64,000 bases of DNA, from assembly GCA_963737625.1 (NCBI GenBank), contig CAVTTK010000002.1, positions 806,001-870,000 of the forward strand, read 5' to 3'. Position 1 is the stretch's first letter, and each line of letters begins with the position of its first letter. Source of the DNA: Bog-756 sp963737625 (lineage in GTDB: Bacteria > Actinomycetota > Acidimicrobiia > Acidimicrobiales > RAAP-2). Made by a program: the position numbers and the translations under genes. The notes under the pieces were generated by a model. It worked only from the letters and a program-made list of their open reading frames with translations, did not search any database and was not told the origin of the DNA. This document shows, piece after piece, positions 8,838 through 17,560 of the stretch.

Positions 8838-10115
8838 CTACGCCGGTGTGAACTCGAGATAGAGCCGGGTCAGACCCCGAAGGATGAAGGTGGGGACATA
8901 GTGGAAGCGTCGGGCGTCGGGCGGGCCGTGGTGTTCCTCGGAGAGGTGGATCTCTGCGGTCTGGTCGAGGATGCGCTCGAGGCTCACCCGTGCCTCGGTG
9001 CGGGCCAAGGGCGCGCCCGGGCAGGTGTGGATGCCCCGCCCGAAGGCCAGGTGGTGGCGGGCGTTCTGGCGTTCGGGGTCGAACGTCGACGGGTCGTCGA
9101 ACCGCCGTGGGTCTCGGTTGGCGGCAGCATTGAGGAGCATGACCGTGGTTCCGGCGGGGAGGTCGACGCCCCCGACGGTGGTGGGCACCCGCGAGAGGCG
9201 GAAGTCGCCCTTGATGGGGCTCTCCATCCGGAGCGTCTCCTCGATGAAGTTCGGGATCCGGTGGCGCTCCGCCCTGAGCAGCGCCTGCAGCTTGGGATCC
9301 TCGGCGATCAACTGGAGGGCGGAACCCAGGAGCCGGACAGTCGTCTCCTGGCCGGCGGCGAACAGGTTGGCGGCCACACGGACCACGTCGAGGACCTCCG
9401 GGGTGGTCCCGTCGGGAAAGGTGGCGGTGGCCAGGCCGGTCAGGACGTCGTCACGGGGTGAGAGCCGTCGGTCCTCCACGTAGGCCGTGAACTGCTGGTA
9501 CAGGTACTCGAGGGGCGAGAGGGCCAGGGTCTCGCTACTGGTACTTCCGATGGCCCCGTGTCCCGCCTGGCCCCGCAGGAGCGCCTCCACGAACCGGGGG
9601 TGGTCCTGTTCCGGCACACCCAGCAGGTCGGCGATGACCAGCATGGCGAACGGGCTGGCGAACTCACTGATGTACTCGCACGCGCCCCGGTCCAGGAAGG
9701 TGTCTAGCTGCCTGTCGGCCAGTCGCCACATGAACTCCTCGTTGCCCCGCAGGCGCTTGGGGGTGATCAACCGCATGAGCAGGGCGCGATGGTCGGTGTG
9801 CTTGGGCGGATCCAGTGTGGGGAGTTGGTCGCTCATGGGGAGCTCGTCTCGGTGCTCCTCGATCAGGGCCGTGATGTCGTCGCCCTCGAGTGGTACCGGG
9901 AACCCCGGGAACGGCCCGGTCACCGAGGTGCATGAGGAGAAGGAGTCTGCGTCGTTGTAGACCGCCATCACTTCCTCATACCCGGTGATCATCACCACGT
10001 CGTGGTGGGGCTCCGGTGTCACCGGGCACTGCGCCCGCAGGGACTCGAAGTAGGGATAGGGGTCGACGAGCAGGTCGTCGTCCCGGAAGAAGTCGATGCT
10101 GTCGAACTCACTCAC
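8838..10115 (-). CDS. cytochrome P450
   Basis: 425 residues, complete. P450 landmarks are the I-helix LFAAGQETT, the ExxR motif in EETLR, and the haem loop FGRGIHTCPGAPLAR with Cys365 as axial ligand. It is a soluble bacterial class I P450 that would need a ferredoxin and reductase; candidates at 31075 and 60168 are distant. The N-terminus (SIDFFRDDDLLVDPYPYFE) and the segment PVPLEGDDIT through LLMRLITPKRL are closely shared with the P450 at 16119-17375, indicating recent paralogy. It is transcribed divergently from the gene at 10399. Confidence 0.92.
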   Translation of the reverse strand: MSEFDSIDFFRDDDLLVDPYPYFESLRAQCPVTPEPHHDVVMITGYEEVMAVYNDADSFSSCTSVTGPFPGFPVPLEGDDITALIEEHRDELPMSDQLPTLDPPKHTDHRALLMRLITPKRLRGNEEFMWRLADRQLDTFLDRGACEYISEFASPFAMLVIADLLGVPEQDHPRFVEALLRGQAGHGAIGSTSSETLALSPLEYLYQQFTAYVEDRRLSPRDDVLTGLATATFPDGTTPEVLDVVRVAANLFAAGQETTVRLLGSALQLIAEDPKLQALLRAERHRIPNFIEETLRMESPIKGDFRLSRVPTTVGGVDLPAGTTVMLLNAAANRDPRRFDDPSTFDPERQNARHHLAFGRGIHTCPGAPLARTEARVSLERILDQTAEIHLSEEHHGPPDARRFHYVPTFILRGLTRLYLEFTPA

Positions 10116-10226
10116 TGGTGTTCATCCTCCTCACGTCATCGCCTCCTTGTCGCCTGTGGATGTGGCCAGACCCGGCCCAACAGGCGAAGCCGGCCGGCTC
10201 CAACCCCACCGATCAGAGGAGAGAGC

Positions 10227-10283
10227 CACAATTGTGCAAGTGGTATTCTGCAAAACGATAAGCAGATTCTTGCAACGTAGCAA
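10227..10283 (-). promoter_or_regulatory. candidate promoter and repeat cluster in divergent P450/CMD spacer
   Basis: The AT-rich centre of the 283-base spacer holds a possible minus-strand promoter: TTGCTA (10283-10278), 17-base spacer, TATCGT (10260-10255). Around it are a perfect 10-bp palindrome CACAATTGTG (10227-10236), an inverted pair TGCAAG (10235-10240)/CTTGCA (10269-10274), and three TGCAA copies (10235, 10249, 10271). This arrangement suits a regulated divergent promoter. The promoter call rests on consensus matching only. Confidence 0.4.
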
Positions 10284-10398
10284 GCGCAGCACGGGGGCGC
10301 CGGACCTGGCCGGAACCCCTGCCGCTGGGGCGGACCCCAGGAATACCACCTTCGACCTGTGCATGACCGCTGACCCTTCTCAATGAACGGAGGACTCC

Positions 10399-10782
10399 AT
10401 GACCGAGACCGACGAACTGGCCAAGGCCCGGGCCATGCGTCGGGCCATGCTCGGCGATGCCTATGTCGACGGGCAGGCCGCCGACCCGAACCCGGTGATG
10501 GGGGAGTTCCAGGACTACATCACCTCCATGGCCTGGGGCGTCTGGGCCCGGGAGGGGGCGCTCAGCCCGCGTGACCGCAGCCTGCTCGTGCTGGCCATGA
10601 CGGCCGCCCTCGGGCGCATGGACGAATTCCGGCTCCACGTCGGGGCCTCGCCCCGGACGGGGGTCACCGATGACGAGCTCGACGAGCTCCTCTTCCAGGT
10701 GGCTGCCTACTGCGGGGCGCCGGCCGGCATTTCCGCCAAGCGCGCCCTCCAAGTGGCGCGAGCCGAGCGGGAGACGACGTGA
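10399..10782 (+). CDS. carboxymuconolactone decarboxylase-like (AhpD-fold) protein
   Basis: 127 residues. ATG 10399 is preceded by GGAGGAC. The protein is helical, with the CMD-family core ALSPRDRSLLVLAMTAALGRMDEFRLHV and TDDELDELLFQVAAYCGAPAG, close to 4-carboxymuconolactone decarboxylase (PcaC type). It has a single Cys in AAYCG and no CxxC, so a peroxidase-type AhpD role is unlikely. The classic beta-ketoadipate genes are not adjacent, so a decarboxylase or lactone-handling role in another ring-degradation pathway is inferred. Its stop overlaps the next start by 4 bases (GTGA). Confidence 0.8.
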   Translation: MTETDELAKARAMRRAMLGDAYVDGQAADPNPVMGEFQDYITSMAWGVWAREGALSPRDRSLLVLAMTAALGRMDEFRLHVGASPRTGVTDDELDELLFQVAAYCGAPAGISAKRALQVARAERETT

Positions 10783-11639
10783 CCGCTGACTCCGTCGGGT
10801 TCATCGGCCTGGGACATATGGGCGGCGCTCTGGCCACCAATCTGGTCGTCTCGGGCCATGACGTCGTGGCCTATGACCTCAGCGGTCCCGGGGGTTGCCC
10901 CGAGGGGGCCCGGTTCGTCCATGACGTGGCGCAGGTGGCCGGCGAGGCGAGGGTAGTGGTTCTCAGCCTGCCCGACGGCTCGGTCAGCGAGCTGGTGGCC
11001 CGGCAGATCCTTGATGCCGCCGACCGCCGGACCACCCACGTGGTCGACACCTCCACCGTGGGCGTGTCCCCCGCCCGGTCGATCGACGCCCTGCTGGCCG
11101 ACGCCGGCTTGTCGTACATCGACTCACCGGTGTCGGGTGGTGTCGCCGGAGCGCGGGCCCGGACGCTCACCGTCATGTACGCCGGTTCGGACGCCGCGTG
11201 CGCCGTGGTCGATCCGGTCCTGGCCGGGCTCAGCGATCGGCGGCGTCGGGTCGGCGACCATCCGGGGATGGCCCAGGCCCTCAAACTGGCCAACAACTTC
11301 CTGTCGGCCACGGCGCTGGTCGCCACCAGCGAGGCGGTCGCCTTCGGGCTGTCGGTCGGCTTGGACATGGCCACCATGCTCGAGGTGCTGAACGCCTCGA
11401 GCGGTCAGAGCGCGGCGACGACAGACAAGTTTCCCAACCATGTCCACTCCGGACGCTACGCCTCCGGCTTCGCCAACTCCCTCATGACCAAGGACATCGC
11501 CCTCTATCTGAGCGCGGTTGAGGCACAGGGTGGGCCCTCGGCCGTCGGACGGGTGACCGCATCGGTTTGGGAGCAGTTCGCCGCCGCCCAGCCCGGCGCG
11601 GATTTCACCCGCATCTTCCCATTCGTCCAGGAGTCGTAG
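10779..11639 (+). CDS. 3-hydroxyisobutyrate dehydrogenase-family NAD(P)-dependent oxidoreductase
   Basis: 286 residues, starting at GTG 10779 inside the overlap with the CMD-like gene. The N-terminal Rossmann motif is GFIGLGHMG. Next come the substrate-binding stretch DSPVSGGVAGA and the catalytic-Lys motif GMAQALKLANN with the all-alpha C-terminal domain. The family oxidises beta-hydroxyacids (hydroxyisobutyrate, tartronate semialdehyde, 6-phosphogluconate relatives); the exact substrate is not readable. Translational coupling with the CMD-like protein suggests consecutive steps. Confidence 0.85.
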   Translation: MTADSVGFIGLGHMGGALATNLVVSGHDVVAYDLSGPGGCPEGARFVHDVAQVAGEARVVVLSLPDGSVSELVARQILDAADRRTTHVVDTSTVGVSPARSIDALLADAGLSYIDSPVSGGVAGARARTLTVMYAGSDAACAVVDPVLAGLSDRRRRVGDHPGMAQALKLANNFLSATALVATSEAVAFGLSVGLDMATMLEVLNASSGQSAATTDKFPNHVHSGRYASGFANSLMTKDIALYLSAVEAQGGPSAVGRVTASVWEQFAAAQPGADFTRIFPFVQES

Positions 11640-11723
11640 CCGTGGCCTCGGACCGGGCCCTGAGTACGCTGGGCCGGTGACCAGAATGAACCGCCCCCCC
11701 GTGCCGACCATTCCTACCGTCCT

Positions 11724-12386
11724 GTGAGCGTCACCGCCGAAGATGTTGACGGCGTGCTCCTGGTCACGATCGACGATGGTAAGGCCAACGCCCTGTCCTT
11801 CGAACTCGTGGACAGCCTCCGCGCCGTCGTGGCCTCGGCGGTCGACCAGGGTCAGCCGTTGGTACTCGCCGGCAGGGACGGTTGCTTCTCGGCCGGGTTC
11901 GATCTGGCCGTGATGAACGGTGACGATCCGGACCGGGCCTTGGCCCTCTTCGCCGAGGGGGCCCGCCTCTACCGTGAGCTCGTCGAGGCCCCGGTGCCCG
12001 TGGTGGCGTCATGCTCGGGGCATGCGCTGGCCGGAGGGGCGATCCTCCTGCTGTGCGCGGACCACCGGATCGGCCGGGCGGGGCCCTACCGGGTGGGACT
12101 CAACGAGGTCGGTATCGGCCTGGCCCTGCCTGCTTTCGCCGTGTCCATCGCCACCCACCGGCTGGAGAGCAGGTACCTCACCTCGGCCACCATGTTCGCC
12201 GAGGTCGTCGACCCGGACCGGGCCATGGCCATGGGGTTCCTCGACGAAGTCGTGGACGATCCGCTACCCCCAGCGCTCTCGTTGGCCACGTCACTGTCTC
12301 AACTGCCCCACGAGGCGTTCGCCACCACCAAGCGGCGCATCCGCAGGGGTCTCGTCCACGAACTCACGGCGCTGGAGGGCGGATGA
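11724..12386 (+). CDS. enoyl-CoA hydratase/isomerase family protein
   Basis: 220 residues from GTG 11724, shorter than the usual about 260. Crotonase signatures are the first oxyanion strand (GCFSAGFDLAVM) and the second oxyanion-hole turn (GHALAGGAILLLCADHRIG). The canonical hydratase Glu pair is not evident (LNEVGIGLALP has one Glu), so isomerase, hydrolase or hydratase chemistry cannot be separated. The short C-terminus may affect trimerisation. It lies 84 bases after the dehydrogenase and 208 bases before the acyl-CoA dehydrogenase pair. Confidence 0.82.
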   Translation: MSVTAEDVDGVLLVTIDDGKANALSFELVDSLRAVVASAVDQGQPLVLAGRDGCFSAGFDLAVMNGDDPDRALALFAEGARLYRELVEAPVPVVASCSGHALAGGAILLLCADHRIGRAGPYRVGLNEVGIGLALPAFAVSIATHRLESRYLTSATMFAEVVDPDRAMAMGFLDEVVDDPLPPALSLATSLSQLPHEAFATTKRRIRRGLVHELTALEGG

Positions 12387-12594
12387 CGGGCGAACGGTGG
12401 TGGCCGGCTCATCTCCGATCCTGGCCGTGATGCCCTTCTGCTAATTTTGGCTGGTCGAGGGGACCGGTCGACCGCATGGTCCGCCGATCATGCAACAGTG
12501 TCGTACGGGGGCCACGGCGCCCTGCCGGGCATCGGCGCCGAGCCGATCGAGACGTGTGTTCCGCAGAGGTGGACGACGGGGAGGAGTGGGCCAG

Positions 12595-13620
12595 GTGGAC
12601 CTCGACCCATCTGAGGAACAGCGGTTGCTCATCGAGTCCTTCGGGGCTCTCTATGCCAAGCAGTCGTCACCCGAGCGGGTCCGCGCCGCCGAGCCGTCGG
12701 GTCACGACCCCGATCTGTGGGTCCGGCTCCGCCACAACGGCGCCCTGGAGATGGCAGTCGACGAGGCGTCCGGTGGCTGGGGGGCGTCCCTGCTGGACCT
12801 GGCCCTGGTGGCCGAGCAGCACGGCCGGCACCTCGGGTCGGCCCCGCTGCTCGAGGCGCAGGTGGCGGCCCGCCTCCTGTCCCGGCTGGACGGCCCGGAC
12901 GCCCGGACCGAGCTGGCCGAGGCCCTCGCCGGTGAGCGTCTGACCACGGTGGCCCTGCATCCCCCCCGGAACGGCGTGCTCTCCCTGGTGCCGGCCGGGG
13001 CGGTGGCCGACTCAGTCGTCTTCGTCGACCGGGGGCAGCTGTGGTCGGCCCCCGCCGCAAAGGCCGGCACTGCCGTGACCAATCTCGGCTGCCTGCCGGC
13101 CGCGGACGTCCCCGTCACCGACGCCCTTCGGCTGGCCTCGGGCCCGGAGGTGGACGCGCTGTTCGAGCAGGCCCGGGACGAGTGGCTGGTCCTGATGGCC
13201 AACGCCCTGGCCGGGATGGGGGCCCGCTCCCTCGAGATCGGGGTGGCCTACGTGAAGGAGCGCCACGCCTTCGGGGTGCCCATCGGCTCCTTCCAGGCGG
13301 TGGCCCATGGCCTGGCCGACGCCGCCACCGGCATCGACGGCGGCGGGTTGTTGGCCCGGGAGGCGGCGTGGGCGGCGGCCGAGGAGCCCGAGCGGGCCCC
13401 CGAACTGGCCGCGTTGGCCTGTGCCTTCAATGCCGAGGCGGCGCGCCAGGCGAGCTATCGGAGCCTCCACTACCACGGCGGGTACGGATTCATGCTGGAG
13501 TACGACATCCAGCTCTACTTCCGGCGGGCCAAGGCCTGGCCGGCTCAGTTCGCCGAACCGACCGCCCTCTACGCCCGGGCCGAAGGCCACCGTCTGTCGG
13601 CCGCGGACGCCAGGCGATGA
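12595..13620 (+). CDS. acyl-CoA dehydrogenase, subunit carrying the catalytic Glu (pair 1)
   Basis: 341 residues. GTG 12595 is chosen because a GGGGAGGAG Shine-Dalgarno lies about 8 bases upstream and the protein then begins DLDPSEEQRLLIESF. The N-terminal helical domain and C-terminal four-helix domain are present, but the middle FAD-binding signature is degenerate. The C-terminal HYHGGYGFMLEYDIQLYFRR carries the probable catalytic Glu. It overlaps the next acyl-CoA dehydrogenase by ATGA. This matches heteromeric (alpha2beta2) dehydrogenases known from actinobacterial sterol side-chain degradation, where FAD-binding and catalytic residues are split between two proteins. Confidence 0.85.
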   Translation: MDLDPSEEQRLLIESFGALYAKQSSPERVRAAEPSGHDPDLWVRLRHNGALEMAVDEASGGWGASLLDLALVAEQHGRHLGSAPLLEAQVAARLLSRLDGPDARTELAEALAGERLTTVALHPPRNGVLSLVPAGAVADSVVFVDRGQLWSAPAAKAGTAVTNLGCLPAADVPVTDALRLASGPEVDALFEQARDEWLVLMANALAGMGARSLEIGVAYVKERHAFGVPIGSFQAVAHGLADAATGIDGGGLLAREAAWAAAEEPERAPELAALACAFNAEAARQASYRSLHYHGGYGFMLEYDIQLYFRRAKAWPAQFAEPTALYARAEGHRLSAADARR

Positions 13621-14811
13621 CGATGGACTTCCGACTGGGTGAGCGCAGTGAGGCCTTCCGGCAGGAGGCCCGGGACTTCCTCGACGAGGTGTTGACCGAC
13701 GAGGTGCGCGAGGAGATGGAGAAGACCGGGGTTCACCACAGCTGGCACTTCCACCGCAACCTGGTCGAGCGGGGCTGGTTGGCCCCCGGATGGCCCGAGG
13801 AGCTCGGGGGACAGGGCCGTGACCCTCTCGAGATGCTGGCGTTCATGGAGGAGTTCCACCGGGCCGGGGCCCCCACCTACGCCGTGGGCACCACCCTGAT
13901 GGTCGCCGGCATCCTTCGCCACATCGGCACCGAGGAGCAGAAGCAGCTGGTCATTCCGCCGGCCCTCCGGGGGGAGATCATCATCGTGCTCGGGTTCACC
14001 GAGCCGGAGTCGGGCTCCGATGTGGCCGCCGCCCAGACCCGGGCGGTCCGGGACGGGGACGAGTGGGTGATCAACGGGCAGAAGATGTTCACCACCAACG
14101 CCCAGGAGGCCGACTACGTCTTCATGCTGACGCGGACCGATCCCGAGGCGCCCAAGCACAAGGGTCTGACCACCTTCCTGGTGCCTCTCCGACAGCCGGG
14201 TGTGGAGATCCAGCCGGTACGAACGCTGTCAGGCGAGCGGACCAACCTCACGTTCTACTCCGACGTGCGGGTGGATGACTCCCTGCGGATCGGCGAGGTG
14301 GACGGGGGCTGGGACGTCATGGGGGTGGGACTGACCCTGGAACGTGCCGGTGACCACGGGGGTGAATTCGATCCGGCTCCTGGCCGCCATGGAGGAGTGG
14401 GCGGCCACCACGGCGGATGACGACGGCCGCCGGAGGGCGGACGATCCCGCGGTCCGCGCCCGTCTGGGCCGGGCCGCCGCCGAGAATGAGGTCACCACCC
14501 TGCTGTGCCGCCGGTCGGCCTGGATCTCCGCCTCGGGGGGGATGCCGGGGGTGGAGGGTTCGATGAGCAAGCTCTTCGCCTCCGAGGCCCTGACCCGCCA
14601 GTCGGCCGACTTCGTGGACCTGCTGGGGCCGGACGGGATCCGCAGCCAGGGGGATCCGACAGCTCCGGCCGGGGGCGCCGCCGACTACGACTTCCGATTC
14701 GCCCTGGGCACCACCACCTACGGGGGGACGAGCGAGGTGCAGCGCAATATCATTGCCCAACGGGGACTGGGCCTGCCCCGGGCGCGCTGGAGACCTGCAT
14801 GCATCGTCTGA
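13617..14811 (+). pseudogene. acyl-CoA dehydrogenase, FAD-binding partner (pair 1), frameshifted
   Basis: ATG 13617 overlaps the upstream stop (ATGA). The first part reads normally: MDFRLGERSEAFRQEARDFL, LGFTEPESGSDVAAAQTRAV (FAD site) and FTTNAQEADYVFML. The frame then shifts by one at about 14358-14362, a run of five G, and continues in another frame as SIRLLAAMEEWA through TYGGTSEVQRNIIAQRGLGL to a stop at 14811. Reading four G instead of five restores a continuous family-length protein (about 397 residues). Without correction the frame ends at 14420 and the C-terminal domain is lost. Either a sequencing indel in the G run or a true lesion. Confidence 0.85.
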
Positions 14812-14857
14812 TCGGCCACTCGTCGGTCACGGGCCGTGAGCCCACCGGCCGAGCCCG

Positions 14858-16048
14858 TCAGGCCGGTTGCGGCAACCCCAGGAGCTCGAACATGTTGCCT
14901 CCCATGATCTTCGCCACATCCTCACGGGGATAGAGTCCCGAGACCTCCTCGGCCCACTCGAACGGCTCGGCCAAGCCTTCGGGATGCGGGTAGTCCGATC
15001 CGAACATGATGTGCTCGGGAGTCATCACCTCGATGAGCGCCTCGAGCGAGTCCTCCCAGAACGGATTGATGTAGATGTTCCGGAGGAAGACATCCCGGGG
15101 GTGCTCGGCGAAGGCGTAGGGCATCTTGCCGTAGGTCTTCTCGAGCGCCTTCAGGCAGGGCAGGGCCCAGCTCCCACCGTTCTCCACGCTCATCAGTCGG
15201 ACGCTCGGGAACCGGCTCAACATTCCGTGACAGATGGCCGATGTCACCGTGTCGCTGATGGGCCTCCCGGTGTTGACGGCGTCGCTGAACGGTCGGGGGG
15301 CGAAGGGCTGCATGTCCCGCCCGTCGCCTTCCCACTCGTTGGCATGGCGCTGGTAACCGGAGTCGGAGGCGTGCATGGCGACCAGGATCCCCGACTCGGC
15401 CACCTTGGCCCAGAAGGGGTCGAACTCCGCCAGGAACGGCGACTTCGTGCCTTTGGTCCCGGCCACTGGTCCCGGTCGCAGGAGCACCACCTTGGCCCCC
15501 CGCTCGAGCGCCCACTCGAGTTCGGCGATGCCGCGCTCGGGCAGGCACGGGTTGACCACCGGCGTGGCGAAGATCCGATGGTGATAGTCGAAGGTCCATT
15601 CGTCATGGAGCCACTGGTTGTAGGCGTGGATCACCGTGCAGGTCATCTCGGGATCGTCCAGGAGATTGACCTCGATAAGGCTGGCCAGGGTCGGGAACAT
15701 CAGGGCCGCCTCGACGCCGGTCTCGTCGAGCAGGGCCAGGCGCGGCTCGGCCGAGCGGAAGGCGTCGATGGCCGGAATCGGCTTGCCGGCGAGCTCCCGG
15801 AGGGTCTTGCCTTCGGTGTTGTGCCCGGAGAAGTAGGTGGCGAAGGCGCCGGGGGGTGCGACCACCTCGAAGGTGGGGTTGGGTATGGACTCACTGATGT
15901 GGTTGGCGATGGCGATCTTCGTCCGACCTTTGATCTGTACGTACTTGATAAAGCCGTCGAACTCCTTCGGCAGGTAGCGGGTGAGCGCATCCTCGGTCTC
16001 GTAGAGATGATTGTCAGCGTCAAATATCGGACCTTCGTATCTGGTCAC
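14858..16048 (-). CDS. amidohydrolase-2 family metal-dependent hydrolase
   Basis: 396 residues. GTG 16048 gives TRYEGPIFDADNHLYE; no better-supported upstream start is seen and the Shine-Dalgarno is weak. Signatures are DADNHLYET (the second HxH His replaced by Asn-His), VAMHASDSGYQ (metal His), RLMSVENGGSW and the terminal FGSDYPHPEG with the catalytic Asp. The layout is that of the COG2159 decarboxylase/hydrolase group (relatives of ACMSD and gamma-resorcylate decarboxylase). It is 70 bases downstream of a P450 on the same strand and probably co-transcribed. The same P450-then-amidohydrolase order recurs at 23889-26290. Confidence 0.82.
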   Translation of the reverse strand: MTRYEGPIFDADNHLYETEDALTRYLPKEFDGFIKYVQIKGRTKIAIANHISESIPNPTFEVVAPPGAFATYFSGHNTEGKTLRELAGKPIPAIDAFRSAEPRLALLDETGVEAALMFPTLASLIEVNLLDDPEMTCTVIHAYNQWLHDEWTFDYHHRIFATPVVNPCLPERGIAELEWALERGAKVVLLRPGPVAGTKGTKSPFLAEFDPFWAKVAESGILVAMHASDSGYQRHANEWEGDGRDMQPFAPRPFSDAVNTGRPISDTVTSAICHGMLSRFPSVRLMSVENGGSWALPCLKALEKTYGKMPYAFAEHPRDVFLRNIYINPFWEDSLEALIEVMTPEHIMFGSDYPHPEGLAEPFEWAEEVSGLYPREDVAKIMGGNMFELLGLPQPA

Positions 16049-16118
16049 AGGGGGCCTCAATTCTTCGGAAATCGGTGGAGCGGGCGTGAGTGGCGTACCT
16101 GCATCGTCGCGTATTGAT

Positions 16119-17375
16119 CTAGTCGATGGGGGTGAACTCGAGGAAGAGCCGGTCGTGGCCCCGGAGCATCCACGTGGGCGTGTACTCCCAGTGACGGTCG
16201 CCGGCCGGGCCGTGATGCGCCTCCGAGATGCGGATGTCCGCCATCCGGTCGAGCAGGCGCTGAAGGGAGACGTTGGCCTCGGCCCGGGCCAGCGGGGCGC
16301 CGGCGCAGGTGTGGATACCGTGACCGAAGGCGATGTGCTGACGGGCATTGTCACGGTCGAGACGGAGCTCGTCGGGATCCTCGAACTCCCGGGGGTCGCG
16401 ATTGGCCCCGCTGGGCAGAACCATGACGGTGCTGCCGGCCGGGATGTCCGTGTCCCGCACCGACGTGGGCGTCCGCGACAGGCGGAAGGTGCCGTTGATA
16501 GGGGGTTCGAGCCGGAGGCTCTCCTCGATGAAGGTCGGCACGAGGGATCGGTCGTCCCGGATCTGCTCCTGGAGTTGGGGCCGTTCACCCAGGGTCTTGA
16601 GGGCCGAGCCCAGGAGGCGGGCTGTGGTCTCCTGACCGGCGGCGAACAGATTGGAGGCGATCTTCATGACGTCCACCACCGGAGGGAGCGAGCCATCGGG
16701 GAAGGTGGCGGTGGCCAGGCCCGTCATCACATCGTCGCGGGGCTCACGCCGGCGGTCCTCGATGTAGCGGGTGAATTGAGCGTAGAGATACTCGAGCGGA
16801 CTGTGGGTCATCTCGAGGTGCTCAGAGTGCATGAGCTTCTCCAGGAACTCCGGATGGTCCTCCTCGGGCACCCCCAGGAGGTCGGCGATGACCAGCATGG
16901 TGTACGGCTGGGCGTACTCACCGACGAACTCGCACTCGCCCCGGGCATGGAACACGTCGATCCGGTCGTCGGCCAACCGCTGCAGGGCCGCCTCGTTCTC
17001 CTTCAGGCGCTTGGGGGTGATGAGGCGCATCAAGAGCCCACGCTGGGCGGTGTGCTTGGGGGGATCGAAGGTGGGGAGCTGGTCACCGAAGGGGAGGTCG
17101 TCCCGGTAGGTCTCGATGATCTCGGTGATGTCGTCCCCCTCGAGCGGGACGGGGAATTTGGCGAAGGGCCCGATGGCTGAGTTGCAGGCCGAGAAGGTGG
17201 CCTGGTCGTGGTAGACCTCGACCGCCTCGTCGTAGCCCGTCACCATGAAGACGTCGTGGTATGGCTCCCGGACGACGGGGCACTGTCCGCGGAGGTGCTC
17301 GAGGTACGGGTAGGGATCGTCGATGAGCTCTCTGGTGCGGAAGAAGTCGATGGATTCGTACTGCTCGTCGTTCAC
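16119..17375 (-). CDS. cytochrome P450, paralogue of the one at 8838
   Basis: 418 residues. GTG 17375 is chosen because the protein then begins NDEQYESIDFFRTRELIDDPYPYLE, matching the start of the 8838 P450. Landmarks are the I-helix LFAAGQETTARLLG, ExxR in EESLR and the haem loop FGHGIHTCAGAPLARAE with Cys357. The two P450s share long identical stretches (PVPLEGDDIT, LPTxDPPKHT, LLMRLITPKRL, VTGLATATFPDG with one change, LEFTP at the end), so they are recent duplicates or a duplicated-then-diverged pair. It probably heads an operon with the amidohydrolase. Confidence 0.92.
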   Translation of the reverse strand: MNDEQYESIDFFRTRELIDDPYPYLEHLRGQCPVVREPYHDVFMVTGYDEAVEVYHDQATFSACNSAIGPFAKFPVPLEGDDITEIIETYRDDLPFGDQLPTFDPPKHTAQRGLLMRLITPKRLKENEAALQRLADDRIDVFHARGECEFVGEYAQPYTMLVIADLLGVPEEDHPEFLEKLMHSEHLEMTHSPLEYLYAQFTRYIEDRRREPRDDVMTGLATATFPDGSLPPVVDVMKIASNLFAAGQETTARLLGSALKTLGERPQLQEQIRDDRSLVPTFIEESLRLEPPINGTFRLSRTPTSVRDTDIPAGSTVMVLPSGANRDPREFEDPDELRLDRDNARQHIAFGHGIHTCAGAPLARAEANVSLQRLLDRMADIRISEAHHGPAGDRHWEYTPTWMLRGHDRLFLEFTPID

Positions 17376-17512
17376 GGGTGCTCCGAGAAGGTGGAGGGCG
17401 GGTGCCCTGATCGGATGGGAAGGAATGTCGGGCGGGCGCATCGGGGCACGGCCACGCGGAGTATGTTCGGTGGCCGCGCCGACCTCGAGGGAGAGGGCAG
17501 GAGTGGACGGGC

Positions 17513-17528
17513 CCGGGTGATCACCCGG
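17513..17528. promoter_or_regulatory. 16-bp perfect palindrome, candidate operator
   Basis: CCGGGTGATCACCCGG is fully self-complementary. It lies 32 bases upstream of the SDR start at 17561, in the spacer divergent from the P450 at 16119-17375. Position and symmetry fit a dimeric repressor site. The TetR protein at 18379 is a possible binder, but nothing in the sequence proves it. Confidence 0.5.
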
Positions 17529-17560
17529 CGCCGGACACCAGTCGAAAGGAACGAACCGGT

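Noticed and set aside
14867..16117. Long open frame on the plus strand opposite the amidohydrolase
   Set aside because: It mirrors the real minus-strand gene; its protein is Gly/Val/Arg-rich with no family motif, a third-position GC artefact.
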